Shown: positions 18,593-28,181, counted from the stretch's first letter. The stretch: DNA of 64,000 nucleotides from Thermophagus sp052400625 (GCA_052400625.1 JBQTGH010000002.1), one strand, 5' to 3'. Notes: generated by a model not told the origin, from the sequence alone. Program-made: numbers and translations.

Positions 18593-20032
18593 TTAAAATT
18601 CTGCATTTTTGGGCGTTCTGGGGAAAGGTATGACATCCCGAATGTTGGTCATGCCAGTTACAAATAGCATTAACCGTTCAAAACCTAATCCAAAGCCGCT
18701 GTGAGGAACTGACCCAAATCGGCGGGTATCCAAGAACCACCACATCTCTTCTTCCGGAATGTTCATCTCCTGCATTCTTTTGACCAACTTCTCATAATCT
18801 TCCTCTCTTTGCGACCCACCAATGATCTCGCCAATTTGAGGGAAAAGTACATCCATCGCCCGGACCGTACTGTTATCCTCGTTTAATTTCATGTAAAAGG
18901 CTTTAATCTCTTTGGGATAATCGGTAAGAATCACCGGTTTTTTAAAATGTTTTTCCACAAGGTAACGTTCATGTTCTGATTGCAAATCGGTTCCGAAACC
19001 TTGAATCGGGTATTGGAATTTTCCTTTTTTATTGGGTTTTGAATTTTCCAATATTTTAATGGCTTCCGAGTAGGTAAGCCTGACAAAACTATTTTCCAGA
19101 ACAAATCGAAGCTTTTCAATTAATTCAATGGAACGGTCAGCTTCTTTTTTATTCTTCTCTTCATCCTGTTGACGTTTGCTTAAGAACAAAAGATCATCCA
19201 TACAATGATCAAGTGCGTATTGGATAAGGTATTTCAGGAATTCTTCAGCCAGATCCATATTGTCGTTCAAGTCATAGAAGGCCATTTCTGGCTCAATCAT
19301 CCAGAATTCAGACAAATGACGGGAGGTATTAGAGTTTTCAGCGCGGAAAGTTGGTCCAAAAGTGTAGATTTCTGACATGGCTAGGGCTGCCAGTTCACCT
19401 TCCAGCTGACCTGAAACGGTAAGGTTGGTTGGTTTTCCGAAGAAGTCTTTGGAATAGTCAATTTTATCTTTTTCATCCCTAGGGAGATTGTCCAGATCCA
19501 GTGTTGTTACCTGGAACATTTCGCCTGCTCCTTCTGCATCTGATCCCGTAATGATGGGCGTATGAATATTGTAAAATCCTTTTTTGTTGAAGAATTCATG
19601 AACGGCAAAGATCATGGCATGCCGCACTCTCGTGATGGCCCCAAATGTGTTGGTCCGAAATCTGAGATGAGCAATTTCTCTCAAAAATTCCAAGGAATGT
19701 TTTTTGGGCTGTAAGGGGTATTTTTCGGGATCACAGTCGCCAAGGATTTCTATTTTCTTTGCTAATATTTCAACTTTCTGCGCGGAGCCTTGTGATTCTT
19801 GCAATTCTCCTTCAACCGATAATGCAGCCCCGGTGGTGATGCGACGAATTAAGGATTCGTCAAATTGGTTCATGTCAACCACAATTTGAAGATTATTGAT
19901 CCCCGAACCGTCATTCAAGGCTACAAAATTAACCTGTTTGTTGCCTCTGCGGGTGCGCACCCAGCCTTTGACTGTAAATGTTTTTCCAATTTCATTTGAC
20001 CGTAGAAGGTCTGCAATTTTTATTCTTTGCAT
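18593..20032 (-). CDS. asnS: Asparagine--tRNA ligase
   Basis: This class IIb synthetase charges tRNA-Asn. From the chosen start (MQRIKIADLL) it is 479 residues long. The N-terminal OB-fold anticodon-binding domain (KTFTVKGWVRTRRG) covers about 15-110, and the class II catalytic core follows. Motif 2 is recognisable at FRAENSNTSRHLSEFWMIEPE and motif 3 at GFGLGFERLM near the C-terminus. The Asn-type spacing and FGSVPHSGFG distinguish it from AspRS. A longer frame begins at 20062, but a perfect -7 promoter box overlaps that codon (20063-20070), so transcription would start inside it. I therefore place the start at 20032. The enzyme is cytoplasmic. Confidence 0.95.
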   Translation of the reverse strand: MQRIKIADLLRSNEIGKTFTVKGWVRTRRGNKQVNFVALNDGSGINNLQIVVDMNQFDESLIRRITTGAALSVEGELQESQGSAQKVEILAKKIEILGDCDPEKYPLQPKKHSLEFLREIAHLRFRTNTFGAITRVRHAMIFAVHEFFNKKGFYNIHTPIITGSDAEGAGEMFQVTTLDLDNLPRDEKDKIDYSKDFFGKPTNLTVSGQLEGELAALAMSEIYTFGPTFRAENSNTSRHLSEFWMIEPEMAFYDLNDNMDLAEEFLKYLIQYALDHCMDDLLFLSKRQQDEEKNKKEADRSIELIEKLRFVLENSFVRLTYSEAIKILENSKPNKKGKFQYPIQGFGTDLQSEHERYLVEKHFKKPVILTDYPKEIKAFYMKLNEDNSTVRAMDVLFPQIGEIIGGSQREEDYEKLVKRMQEMNIPEEEMWWFLDTRRFGSVPHSGFGLGFERLMLFVTGMTNIRDVIPFPRTPKNAEF

Positions 20033-20062
20033 CAGCTTAATTATTTTAGTCCCGAAGTGCAC

Positions 20063-20070
20063 AAAATTAA
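20063..20070 (-). promoter_or_regulatory. -7 promoter box of asnS
   Basis: The minus strand reads TAATTTTG, an exact match to TAnnTTTG. It implies a transcript start near 20057 and a leader of about 25 bases before the ATG at 20032. This argues against the in-frame upstream ATG at 20062. Confidence 0.6.
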
Positions 20071-20345
20071 TGATTTGTTTTTAGCCAGACCCATTTCTTG
20101 GGATTAATAATCGTTCATTGCCTTTTTAATGGGAGTAAAAAGTTTCAGGGGTTGTATGGTAAATAATGCTTTTCTGGATGATCTGAAGTGTTTTTTTGGG
20201 AAAAAACAGAGAGAATGGAAATCATTTGGAAAATAATGAAGGGAGCGGGTGGAGATGGAGTAGATTTTGTTGTTGCTCTCTTAATTTAATTGTTTAATAG
20301 ATATCTTTTCTTCTTATTTTGAGGAATGCTTTGCCGTGGATGTTA

Positions 20346-20459
20346 TAATTTTGCGATAGAGAACTGCGATATGAAGGAGATAAATTATTTCATTGGGGGG
20401 AGATGAAAAGGTTCAGACTTGCCAGAAAGATAAAAAGTTACTATTTTTGCAACCCGAAA
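20346..20459 (+). promoter_or_regulatory. Two candidate -7 boxes upstream of rplU
   Basis: TAATTTTG at 20346-20353 and TATTTTTG at 20452-20459 both match TAnnTTTG exactly. The second, 75 bases before the rplU ATG, would start the transcript around 20465 just ahead of the structured leader. The rest of the gap (20071-20345) shows no gene. Confidence 0.5.
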
Positions 20460-20480
20460 TATCCGAATGGGTAAAAAAGA

Positions 20481-20516
20481 GATTCTCGTGTGGAGATCCA
20501 CCTGTCGGAGAGAACC
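20481..20516 (+). promoter_or_regulatory. Structured leader hairpin upstream of rplU
   Basis: Within the inferred 5' leader, TTCTC (20483-20487) pairs with GAGAA (20510-20514). Inside, GTGG (20490-20493) pairs with CCAC (20498-20501) around the tetraloop AGAT. Ribosomal protein operons often carry such a leader as a binding site for the encoded protein; that role is inference here. Confidence 0.4.
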
Positions 20517-20533
20517 TTAAAATTTATAGTTCG

Positions 20534-20845
20534 ATGTATGCAATTGTAGCCATTGGAGGTCAGCAATTCAAAGTAGAGAAGGACAGAAAAATCTTTGTGA
20601 ATCGCCTCAATGCAGAAGAAGGATCTTCAATTGATTTCGATCAGGTGTTAATGATTGATAATGATGGAGACGTTAAAATTGGAACACCTGTCCTTGAAGG
20701 AGCTAAAGTTACTGCTAAAGTGCTCTCTCACCTGAAAGGTGATAAAGTAATTGTTTTTAAGAAAAAACGTCGGAAAGGATACCGTAAGAAAAACGGCCAT
20801 CGACAGTATTTGAGTCAGATTCAAATTGAAAACATTGAAGGTTAA
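20534..20845 (+). CDS. rplU: 50S ribosomal protein L21
   Basis: L21 is a large-subunit protein that binds 23S rRNA. From the ATG at 20534 it is 103 residues, the usual length, starting MYAIVAIGGQQFKVEKD. The family signature KVIVFKKKRRKGYRKKNGHRQ is near the C-terminus. The frame is open upstream for 47 further codons, but these are not conserved L21 sequence and overlap the promoter and leader, so I reject them. The rpmA gene starts 21 bases after the stop, forming the near-universal rplU-rpmA pair. Confidence 0.97.
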   Translation: MYAIVAIGGQQFKVEKDRKIFVNRLNAEEGSSIDFDQVLMIDNDGDVKIGTPVLEGAKVTAKVLSHLKGDKVIVFKKKRRKGYRKKNGHRQYLSQIQIENIEG

Positions 20846-20866
20846 CCACGAAAACATTATTTAGAT

Positions 20867-21130
20867 ATGGCACATAAGAAAGGTGTAGGTAGTTCCAGAA
20901 ACGGACGCGAATCAGAAAGTAAACGTTTGGGTGTCAAAATTTTTGGTGGCCAAACTGCTAAAGCCGGAAATATCATTGTTCGGCAACGTGGTACACAGCA
21001 TCACCCCGGCGATAATGTCGGAATGGGAAAAGATCATACCCTTTTTGCATTGACAGATGGGAAAGTGGTCTTTCGAAAGAAAAAAAACAATCGCTCATAT
21101 GTTTCGGTTGAACCTTTAGTTTCAGAATAA
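20867..21130 (+). CDS. rpmA: 50S ribosomal protein L27
   Basis: L27 reaches the peptidyl-transferase centre with its N-terminal tail. The 87-residue protein begins MAHKKGVGSSRNGRES, the standard family start without the cleaved N-terminal extension found in Firmicutes. It contains the core signature RQRGTQHHPGDNVGMGKDHT. It is co-transcribed with rplU and followed by a strong intrinsic terminator 28 bases after the stop. Confidence 0.98.
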   Translation: MAHKKGVGSSRNGRESESKRLGVKIFGGQTAKAGNIIVRQRGTQHHPGDNVGMGKDHTLFALTDGKVVFRKKKNNRSYVSVEPLVSE

Positions 21131-21157
21131 ACTAACGGTTAAAAGATTTCTCAATCT

Positions 21158-21197
21158 CCTGTATTTGTTACTTTTGTAATAAATACAGGGGATTTTT
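21158..21197 (+). terminator. Terminator after rplU-rpmA
   Basis: A 14-bp stem (CCTGTATTTGTTAC with GTAATAAATACAGG, one G-T pair) closes a TTTT loop and is followed by GGA and seven T. It is one of the strongest hairpins in the window. Confidence 0.92.
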
Positions 21198-21369
21198 TTG
21201 TTTTTATTTAAAATTAAATACAAGAATATTGACCTTTAAATAGGAGTATTTATTAAACTTGCACGATCCTACAGATCAAGAAAACTTGTAAATGTTTATT
21301 CCTCATTTAAATTTTCTAAGGCTTGCAGCGTTTGATATTCTTCTCGGAGATATATTTTAGAGTTAGTAT

Positions 21370-21377
21370 TAAATTTG
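21370..21377 (+). promoter_or_regulatory. -7 promoter box of serS
   Basis: TAAATTTG matches TAnnTTTG, 65 bases before the serS ATG at 21443. A near match, TAAACTTG, lies about 115 bases further upstream. The remainder of the 312-base rpmA-serS gap holds only the terminator. Confidence 0.5.
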
Positions 21378-21442
21378 TTGCCTTTAAGGTTTAAGATGGA
21401 ATGAATTATTCCCGCTTTTAATAATTAATTTATACCGAAAAT

Positions 21443-22714
21443 ATGCTTACACTTAAGTACATTCAGGACCATCAGGACGAAGTGATAGAACGGTTGAAAA
21501 TTAAGAATTTTGATGCTAAAGAGATTATTGCACAAATTGTAAGCGCTGATAATGAGCGTCGAAGCATTCAAAATGAAGCCGACAAAAAGCAAAATGAATT
21601 AAATACCTTGTCAAGGTCTATTGGACAATTATTTAAATCCGGAAAGACCGAGGAAGCCAATGAGGCGCGTGCTAAAACCGGTGATCTTAAAAGTGAAATT
21701 CGCGACCTGAATGTTAAACTAGGTGAAGCTGAAAAGAAGATCCAGGAGTTGTTGGTATTGGTGCCTAATCTTCCTCATATTTCTGTTCCAAAGGGCAAAG
21801 GAGAGGAAGATAATGAAGTTGTACGTTCGGGTGGGGAAATGCCTGTACTGGAAGATGCTCTTCCGCACTGGGAACTGGCTTCAAAATATGACCTTATTGA
21901 TTTTGAACTTGGAAATAAAATTACTGGGGCAGGGTTTCCTGTTTATAAAGGTTGGGGTGCTAAGTTGCAACGTGCGCTGATCAATTTTTTCCTGGAGGAA
22001 GCCATTGCTGCAGGTTATAACGAGGTTCAGCCCCCGTTGTTAATCAATGAGGATTCGGGGTTCGGAACCGGACAGTTGCCCGATAAAGAAGGGCAAATGT
22101 ACCATGTTGGGGCAGATAATCTTTATTTGATACCTACTGCCGAAGTACCTGTGACCAATATTTTTCGAGATGAAATACTTGACGAGAAGGATCTTCCAAT
22201 AAAACAATGTGCTTACTCTGCCTGTTTTCGGAGGGAAGCTGGATCTTGGGGAAGTCATGTGCGGGGATTGAATAGATTGCATCAGTTTGACAAAGTGGAA
22301 ATTGTCCAAGTGGCGCATCCCGATCATTCTTATGAAGTGCTTGAGCAAATGATTGCCCATGTCCAGACTTTGGTTGAGAAACTGCAATTGCCTTGGCGAA
22401 TTCTTAAACTGTGTGGGGGCGATTTGAGTTTTACATCGGCTTTAACTTTTGATTTTGAAGTTTTTTCTGCAGCTCAAAAGCGATGGCTTGAAGTTAGCTC
22501 TGTCTCTAATTTTGAGTCTTATCAGGCCAACAGGTTGAAGGTGCGTTTTAAGAAGTCGGGGGAAAAGAAAACACAGCTGGCACATACCCTTAACGGCAGT
22601 GCCTTGGCTTTGCCTCGCATTGTGGCTGCCATTTTGGAAAATAATCAAACTCCTCAGGGGATAAAAGTCCCTGATGTTTTGGTGCCATTTATGGGAACCG
22701 ATTTGATAAAGTAA
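21443..22714 (+). CDS. serS: Serine--tRNA ligase
   Basis: This class IIa synthetase charges tRNA-Ser (and tRNA-Sec where present). The 423-residue protein has the family's N-terminal antiparallel coiled-coil arm (about residues 30-105, with heptads such as ADKKQNELNTLSRSIGQLFK), which grips the long variable arm of tRNA-Ser. The catalytic core has motif 2 (ACFRREAGSWG, about 259-269) and motif 3 (LNGSALALPRIVAAILEN) near the C-terminus. Length and motif order are standard. It heads a plus-strand group with a DUF4286 gene and ruvC. Confidence 0.97.
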   Translation: MLTLKYIQDHQDEVIERLKIKNFDAKEIIAQIVSADNERRSIQNEADKKQNELNTLSRSIGQLFKSGKTEEANEARAKTGDLKSEIRDLNVKLGEAEKKIQELLVLVPNLPHISVPKGKGEEDNEVVRSGGEMPVLEDALPHWELASKYDLIDFELGNKITGAGFPVYKGWGAKLQRALINFFLEEAIAAGYNEVQPPLLINEDSGFGTGQLPDKEGQMYHVGADNLYLIPTAEVPVTNIFRDEILDEKDLPIKQCAYSACFRREAGSWGSHVRGLNRLHQFDKVEIVQVAHPDHSYEVLEQMIAHVQTLVEKLQLPWRILKLCGGDLSFTSALTFDFEVFSAAQKRWLEVSSVSNFESYQANRLKVRFKKSGEKKTQLAHTLNGSALALPRIVAAILENNQTPQGIKVPDVLVPFMGTDLIK

Positions 22715-22751
22715 AGCTTTATTGAACGCCCTGAATCTTTAAATCAGAAAT

Positions 22752-23066
22752 ATGCAGGCTAAGGGATATATTTTTAACGTTTCGTTTTACGTTGATCCGG
22801 ACCAATATTCCCGATGGAGAGATTGGCTTGATAAGGTACTTTTTCCTTTTGTGGAGAAAATTTTACCAGGTAACCGACCTCAAGTATTTGAAGTATTGTC
22901 AGAAGGTAATCAGGGAATTATGGTGTTCTCCGTTCAGTTTCAATGTTCCGATAAGGTGCAGCTGGAACGCATTCAGGAGGAAACTTTGCCTGTGTTTGAT
23001 TTATTTAAAAGAGAATTTGGTGAGCAGGTGACTCATTTTAACTCAGTTCTAAGCAGAATCCAATAA
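22752..23066 (+). CDS. DUF4286 family protein
   Basis: A 104-residue soluble protein beginning MQAKGYIFNVSFYVDPD. It matches the small DUF4286 family, found mainly in Bacteroidota, whose members begin with a beta-strand followed by a helix around WLDKVLFPFVEK, consistent with a ferredoxin-like fold. No catalytic motif is visible and no function is known. It lies 37 bases after serS and 10 bases before ruvC, so it is probably co-transcribed with both. This neighbourhood is suggestive of a housekeeping role only. Confidence 0.8.
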   Translation: MQAKGYIFNVSFYVDPDQYSRWRDWLDKVLFPFVEKILPGNRPQVFEVLSEGNQGIMVFSVQFQCSDKVQLERIQEETLPVFDLFKREFGEQVTHFNSVLSRIQ

Positions 23067-23076
23067 TCAGTTTTTT

Positions 23077-23640
23077 ATGCAGAATGCCGTAGCGGAAAGA
23101 ATTATTCTTGGAATTGATCCGGGAACCACCATCATGGGCTACGGCTTAATTGAGGTCAAAGGGAATAGCCCAAAATTAATTACATTGGGGGTTTTAGAAT
23201 TGTCAAAATATAATGATCATTATTTAAAACTTAGGAAAATATTCGAAAGGGTGGTGGGGTTAATTGATGCTTACCACCCTGACGAACTGGCTATTGAAGC
23301 ACCATTTTATGGAAAAAATGTTCAATCCATGCTGAAATTGGGAAGAGCTCAAGGTGTGGCTATGGCTGCTGCTCTTTCGAGATCATTACCTGTCTTTGAA
23401 TATGCTCCGCTTCGGATTAAACAGGCTATTACTGGCCGTGGAAACGCCTCTAAAGAACAGGTGGCTTTGTTTCTTAAGCAATACCTTAATATTGATGAAA
23501 TACCGGTTCATCTCGATGCAACCGATGGGTTAGCCGCTGCTGTTTGTCACTTCTTTCAAAAGCAAAATCTCGCTAACCAGAGTAGTGGGGCAAAATCGTG
23601 GAAAGAGTTTATTCGTAAGAATCCCGGGAGAGTAAAGTAG
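23077..23640 (+). CDS. ruvC: Crossover junction endodeoxyribonuclease RuvC
   Basis: RuvC is the dimeric resolvase that cuts Holliday junctions produced by RecA and migrated by RuvAB. The four catalytic acidic residues can be placed in this 187-residue protein: Asp14 (GIDPGT), Glu74 (AIEAPF), and Asp147 and Asp150 (HLDATDGLAAA). Their spacing equals that of the E. coli enzyme. The segment APLRIKQAITGRGNASKEQV is the DNA-contacting region. An alternative start is possible, because the family core begins at IILGIDPG, but the position 10 bases after the DUF4286 stop supports this one. Confidence 0.96.
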   Translation: MQNAVAERIILGIDPGTTIMGYGLIEVKGNSPKLITLGVLELSKYNDHYLKLRKIFERVVGLIDAYHPDELAIEAPFYGKNVQSMLKLGRAQGVAMAAALSRSLPVFEYAPLRIKQAITGRGNASKEQVALFLKQYLNIDEIPVHLDATDGLAAAVCHFFQKQNLANQSSGAKSWKEFIRKNPGRVK

Positions 23641-23919
23641 AACTATTTATTGCTTTATAATGGTTTTTTCCTTCCTTGATTGAGGAGGCCTCTGTTTGTA
23701 TTATTGGTGGAATTATTTTCTTTATTAAAAAGGAAGAAGCTTTCCCAAAACAATGAATATTGCGTTATTCCTAAAACCAAAACTCACTATTCAGTTCAAT
23801 GTATAGGAACTTGTCGTTCTGATTTTTCTTTTGCGGCGAGATGATAAAACCGAAAAAGTCTAAAAAGGAAGTCTATTCATTTTCTTTAGGAAAGCTCCTT
23901 CGTGGAAGTTTGTTTCTTC

Positions 23920-24237
23920 TTATACTATTGCATCCAGTTTTGAAGCCAGTGTGGCTTTAGGAACTGCGCCTACTTGTTTGTCAACAACTTCACCATTTTT
24001 AAAGAATAAAATTGTTGGTATGTTCCGAATACCAAATTTAACCGAGGTATCCGGGTTGCTGTCCACATCCATTTTTGCAACAACGGCTTTGTCTTTATAT
24101 TCTTCAGCCAATTCGGCAACAATAGGTCCTACCATGCGACAGGGACCACACCATTCGGCCCAAAAATCTACCAATACCGGCTTGTCTGATTTTAATACTA
24201 CTTCTTCAAAATTTGAATCTGTTACTTCAATTGCCAT
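23920..24237 (-). CDS. trxA: Thioredoxin
   Basis: Thioredoxin is the general cytoplasmic dithiol reductant. The 105-residue protein has the active site WCGPC with Cys30 and Cys33, the buried Asp in DFWAEW, and the cis-proline loop IRNIPTIL. The length is typical of TrxA. There is no signal peptide, which separates it from periplasmic thioredoxin-like proteins. It lies 143 bases downstream of dnaE on the same strand and converges on ruvC across a 279-base gap in which I see nothing else. Confidence 0.97.
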   Translation of the reverse strand: MAIEVTDSNFEEVVLKSDKPVLVDFWAEWCGPCRMVGPIVAELAEEYKDKAVVAKMDVDSNPDTSVKFGIRNIPTILFFKNGEVVDKQVGAVPKATLASKLDAIV

Positions 24238-24380
24238 AATTTCAATGATTTATAAAATTTCAATAATTTAATTTTAACGTACTCTTAAAAAAGCTTCTTG
24301 TTTGATGCGTAATCATTTCTTACAAACATCTCTGGTTTGAGCTTGTTCAAAGATAGATATTTTTTTTACAACCTGTTTTT

Positions 24381-27300
24381 TCACGATAAGTGGATCTGTA
24401 AATCTGCATGCTCGTTAAAGAATTGAAGAACATCTTTTTGTGATAAGTCAATCCGAGCTGTTCTCGATAATAATTGAACACTGTTGTGCTCATTTACGGG
24501 GTCAAAAACATGGAATCTCAACGCCACTTTACCGCGATTATCAAGCATTACACTGGCCAGCTCATTAACCAGCTCTTCTGTGATTTTATCTACCGGGATA
24601 TGTAACGAAAGATTACGGACTTCATTTTCTAGTACTTCATCCAAAAATGAAATGGAGTTAATTTTGATTTCCAGTTCTTGTGGTTTGTATTTTTTGGGTT
24701 GTACTCTCCCCTTTATCATTAAAAAGATGCTTCCATCGTCAGGTACTGCATGGAATTTACTGAAGTCTTTATAGTCACGACCAAACAATGCAAAATCAAA
24801 TGACCCTGAATAGTCCTCAAGGGTGATGATGGCATAGGGATTCTCTTTTACTCTCGTTACTCCCCGCCGGATGCCGGTAACCATTCCCCCCACCACTATG
24901 CTTCTTCCATTAAGGTCCGACAAATCATTCAATTCGCTTAGTTCTGTGTTGCAAAAGTATTTGAGTTCCAGTCGGAATCGGTCAAGGGGATGGGCCGAAA
25001 GGTAAATACCAATCAGTTCTTTCTCCCGGTTCAGTTTTTCAACGCTTGTGAATTCCGGTACATTGGGCGCCGATGGTCTTTTTACCGCATCTGTCATGTC
25101 TGAAACTCCAAACAGAGATGTTTGGTTGCTCGCTTTGTCTGCCTGATATCGGTTGCCATAACGCAATAAACGCTCGATGAAGCTTCCTTCTTCTCCATCA
25201 ATGGTGGCGAAAAACTGAGCTCTGTTTAGCCCTCCAAAACTGTCAAAGGCCCCTGCCGCTGCCAAGGCTTCCAGGTTCTTTTTATTAACAGTTTGCAGGT
25301 TCACACGCTCCACAAAGTCGAAAATGTCTTTGAAGTGTCCACCTTCCTCCCGCTTGCGAATAATTTCTTCCACAGCACCGGCACCAACACCTTTTATTCC
25401 TGCCATGCCAAAACGTATGGCACCTTCGGCATTTACCGTAAATTTTCTGAAACTTTCGTTGACGTCGGGGCCAAGAACCTCCAATCCCATACGACGACAC
25501 TCTTCCATAAAGGTGGTGATCTTGGTAATATCGTTCAGGTTGCGGCTCAAAACCCCTGCCATAAATTCAGCAGGATAATGGGCCTTTAGATAGCCCGTTT
25601 GATAGGCTACATAAGCATAACAAACCGAATGCGATTTATTGAATGCATAACTGGCAAAGGCTTCCCAGTCTTTCCATATTTTTTCGATAAGTTGGTCGGG
25701 ATCACTTTTTACTTTTTTACATCCTTCCAGAAATTCCTCATTCTTTTTACAACCCTCGTAAAACTTAATTTTAAGTTTGGCCATTAGGTCGAATAGCTTT
25801 TTCCCCATCGCTTTTCTGAGGGTGTCCGATTCACCTCTGGTAAAACCTGCCAGGGCTCGAGAGAGAAGCATCACCTGTTCCTGAAAGACGGTGATACCAT
25901 AGGTGTCTTTCAGATAAGGTTCCATCATGGGGTGATCATAGATGGTCTCCTGCTTCCCGTGCTTACGGGCAATGTATTGTGGGATGTACTCCATCGGGCC
26001 GGGGCGATATAGGGCATTCATGGCGACCAGGTCTTCAAACCGGTTGGGTTGAAGTGCTCTCAAATGCTTTTTCATCCCCGGTGATTCAAACTGAAAGATA
26101 GCGGTGGTATCCCCACGGCTGAATAGCTCAAAAGTTGTTGAATCATCTTGTGGAATTTTATCCACATCGAGATCGATATTTTTCGACAACTTGATGTTTT
26201 CAAGAGTCTCCTTGATGATCGACAAAGTTTTCAGGCCCAGAAAGTCCATTTTTAACAACCCGATAGCTTCCACAAACCGGCCATCGTATTGGGTGGTCAT
26301 GAGATTTTCATCCTTTGTGGGAATCAATGGGATATGATGATCCAGAGGATCTCTTCCGATGAGGACTCCGCAGGCATGGACCCCTGTTTGGCGAACTGAG
26401 CCTTCCAGTGTGCAGGCCAGTTTCAGGGTTTTTAAGACCTTTTCTTCGTTATTGTTCCTTGCTTCCCTGATGCGTTCGGCAAATATTTTATAAACTTCAA
26501 GTTTGCTTTCTTCTTTTCCTTTGCCGGCACTCCTGGCTGCTTTCAGTTCATGGTCGATTTTTTTGATCGCCTCATCAAGACTTCCGGTATCCCTTTCCCG
26601 CTTTAAGACCTCTTCATAAGCATTGGCCAGTTTGGTGCCGGGACGTTCCGGTATTAGTTTGGCCAACTTGTCGGTATCCGGAAGGGGTAGCTTTAGTACC
26701 CGTCCCACATCACGAATGGCCAAACGAGCAGCCATGGTACCAAAAGTACATATATGGGCTACCTTGTCTTGTCCATATTTTTTTGTTACCCATTCCAGAA
26801 CCAACTGCCGACCATCATCATCAAAGTCAATATCCACATCAGGCATTGAAATTCGATCGGGATTGAGAAACCTCTCAAACAGAAGGTCGTGCTTAATGGG
26901 GTCTATGTTGGTAATTCCTACGCAATAGGAGACGGCAGCTCCCGCCGCTGATCCTCGTCCCGGACCTACCAGCACACCCATGTTCCGGGCCGCATTGATA
27001 AAATCCTGGACAATTAGGAAGTACCCTGGAAAACCCATGCTCTTGATGGTGTTCAGCTCAAAATCGAGACGTTCTTTTACATGCTCAGGAATCGGTTCAC
27101 CATATCGAGCTGGATCTTTTGCCCCCTGATACGTGAGATGGGTAAGATAATCCGATTCCAGTTTTATTCGTAGCAGATTTTCGTATTCCCCTCCCAGGGC
27201 ATCGTATCTCACTCCAAATTCCTGACGTAAAGCCTCTTCTGTGTACTTCTCTTTATATCCTTCCAGAGTGCCAAATTCGGAGGGAATAGGAAAGAACGGC

Positions 27301-28181
27301 ATAATGGGTGAGGAGTTCAATTCATACACCTCCACCTTTTCTGCAATTTCCATGGTGTTTTGCAATGCCTCCGGCACATCACTGAACAACTCGTTCATCT
27401 CCTCGGTGGTTTTAAACCATTCCTGCCGGGTATAGCGCATCCGGTTCTCATCATCATAGTCTTTGCCGGTATTGAGGCAAATCAGCAAGTCATGTGCTTC
27501 GGCATCTTCCGCATTGGTGAAATGAACGTCATTGGTGGCAATTAATTTAACACCCAGTTCTTTTGAAAAAGCTAGAAGCGCTTTGTTTACTTTTATTTGG
27601 TTTTCATATACCTCTTGTCTCGATTTGGGGTCTTCGGCCGGATGGCGTTGCAATTCCAGATAAAAGTCGTCACCAAATATGCGCTTAAACCAAAGAATGG
27701 TTTCTCTGGCTCCTTCCATATCGCCGGCCATGATCTTTTGCGGAATCTCTCCCCCTATACATGCACTGGAAACAATTAATCCTTCGTGGTGCTGCTCCAG
27801 CAGTGCTTTGTCAATTCGAGGTTTGTAGTAAAACCCTTCCACATTAGCTATGGATATGAGCTTGAGTAAGTTCTTGTATCCGGTGCGGTTTTTCGCCAAT
27901 AATATTAAGTGATCACCCCGCCCGTCCAGTTTGCTGTCCGTCTTGTCATGAACGGAACGTGCTGCGACATATGTTTCACATCCCAAAATGGGTTTTATGT
28001 CATTTTTACGACAGGTGTCGAAAAACTCTTTAATGCCGAACATGGTACCATGATCGGTTAGTGCCAGAGCTTTCATCCCGTCTTGCTTGGCTTTGGAAAC
28101 CAATGCTCCTACTGCAGCGGCTCCATCAAGAATTGAATATTGCGAGTGAACATGAAGATGAGTAAATGGTATTAGTCCCAT
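24381..28181 (-). CDS. dnaE: DNA polymerase III subunit alpha
   Basis: DnaE is the catalytic subunit of the replicative polymerase. The 1266-residue protein has an N-terminal PHP domain (HLHVHSQYS at 8-16, LTDHG at 41-45), which in many bacteria is a metal-dependent proofreading or structural domain. The C-family polymerase core follows, with the catalytic aspartates in PDVDIDFDD at 447-455 and a third in LKMDFLGLKTL. Next come a tandem helix-hairpin-helix region and an OB fold near 1000-1100 (ITLEDYSGSFDFALFG). It is DnaE1-like in length and lacks an integrated exonuclease. A good ribosome binding site (GGAAGGAG) and a perfect -7 box precede the start. Confidence 0.98.
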   Translation of the reverse strand: MGLIPFTHLHVHSQYSILDGAAAVGALVSKAKQDGMKALALTDHGTMFGIKEFFDTCRKNDIKPILGCETYVAARSVHDKTDSKLDGRGDHLILLAKNRTGYKNLLKLISIANVEGFYYKPRIDKALLEQHHEGLIVSSACIGGEIPQKIMAGDMEGARETILWFKRIFGDDFYLELQRHPAEDPKSRQEVYENQIKVNKALLAFSKELGVKLIATNDVHFTNAEDAEAHDLLICLNTGKDYDDENRMRYTRQEWFKTTEEMNELFSDVPEALQNTMEIAEKVEVYELNSSPIMPFFPIPSEFGTLEGYKEKYTEEALRQEFGVRYDALGGEYENLLRIKLESDYLTHLTYQGAKDPARYGEPIPEHVKERLDFELNTIKSMGFPGYFLIVQDFINAARNMGVLVGPGRGSAAGAAVSYCVGITNIDPIKHDLLFERFLNPDRISMPDVDIDFDDDGRQLVLEWVTKKYGQDKVAHICTFGTMAARLAIRDVGRVLKLPLPDTDKLAKLIPERPGTKLANAYEEVLKRERDTGSLDEAIKKIDHELKAARSAGKGKEESKLEVYKIFAERIREARNNNEEKVLKTLKLACTLEGSVRQTGVHACGVLIGRDPLDHHIPLIPTKDENLMTTQYDGRFVEAIGLLKMDFLGLKTLSIIKETLENIKLSKNIDLDVDKIPQDDSTTFELFSRGDTTAIFQFESPGMKKHLRALQPNRFEDLVAMNALYRPGPMEYIPQYIARKHGKQETIYDHPMMEPYLKDTYGITVFQEQVMLLSRALAGFTRGESDTLRKAMGKKLFDLMAKLKIKFYEGCKKNEEFLEGCKKVKSDPDQLIEKIWKDWEAFASYAFNKSHSVCYAYVAYQTGYLKAHYPAEFMAGVLSRNLNDITKITTFMEECRRMGLEVLGPDVNESFRKFTVNAEGAIRFGMAGIKGVGAGAVEEIIRKREEGGHFKDIFDFVERVNLQTVNKKNLEALAAAGAFDSFGGLNRAQFFATIDGEEGSFIERLLRYGNRYQADKASNQTSLFGVSDMTDAVKRPSAPNVPEFTSVEKLNREKELIGIYLSAHPLDRFRLELKYFCNTELSELNDLSDLNGRSIVVGGMVTGIRRGVTRVKENPYAIITLEDYSGSFDFALFGRDYKDFSKFHAVPDDGSIFLMIKGRVQPKKYKPQELEIKINSISFLDEVLENEVRNLSLHIPVDKITEELVNELASVMLDNRGKVALRFHVFDPVNEHNSVQLLSRTARIDLSQKDVLQFFNEHADLQIHLS

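Noticed and set aside
20033..20062. Upstream ATG of asnS at 20062
   Set aside because: A perfect -7 promoter box at 20063-20070 would start transcription inside this extension, and the conserved protein begins at MQRIKI.
20393..20533. 47-codon N-terminal extension of rplU
   Set aside because: It overlaps a promoter box and a structured leader, and L21 proteins begin at MYAIV.
24484..27779. Many open frames on the plus strand opposite dnaE
   Set aside because: They are antisense to a well-conserved gene and have no family features, so they are by-products of its codon use.
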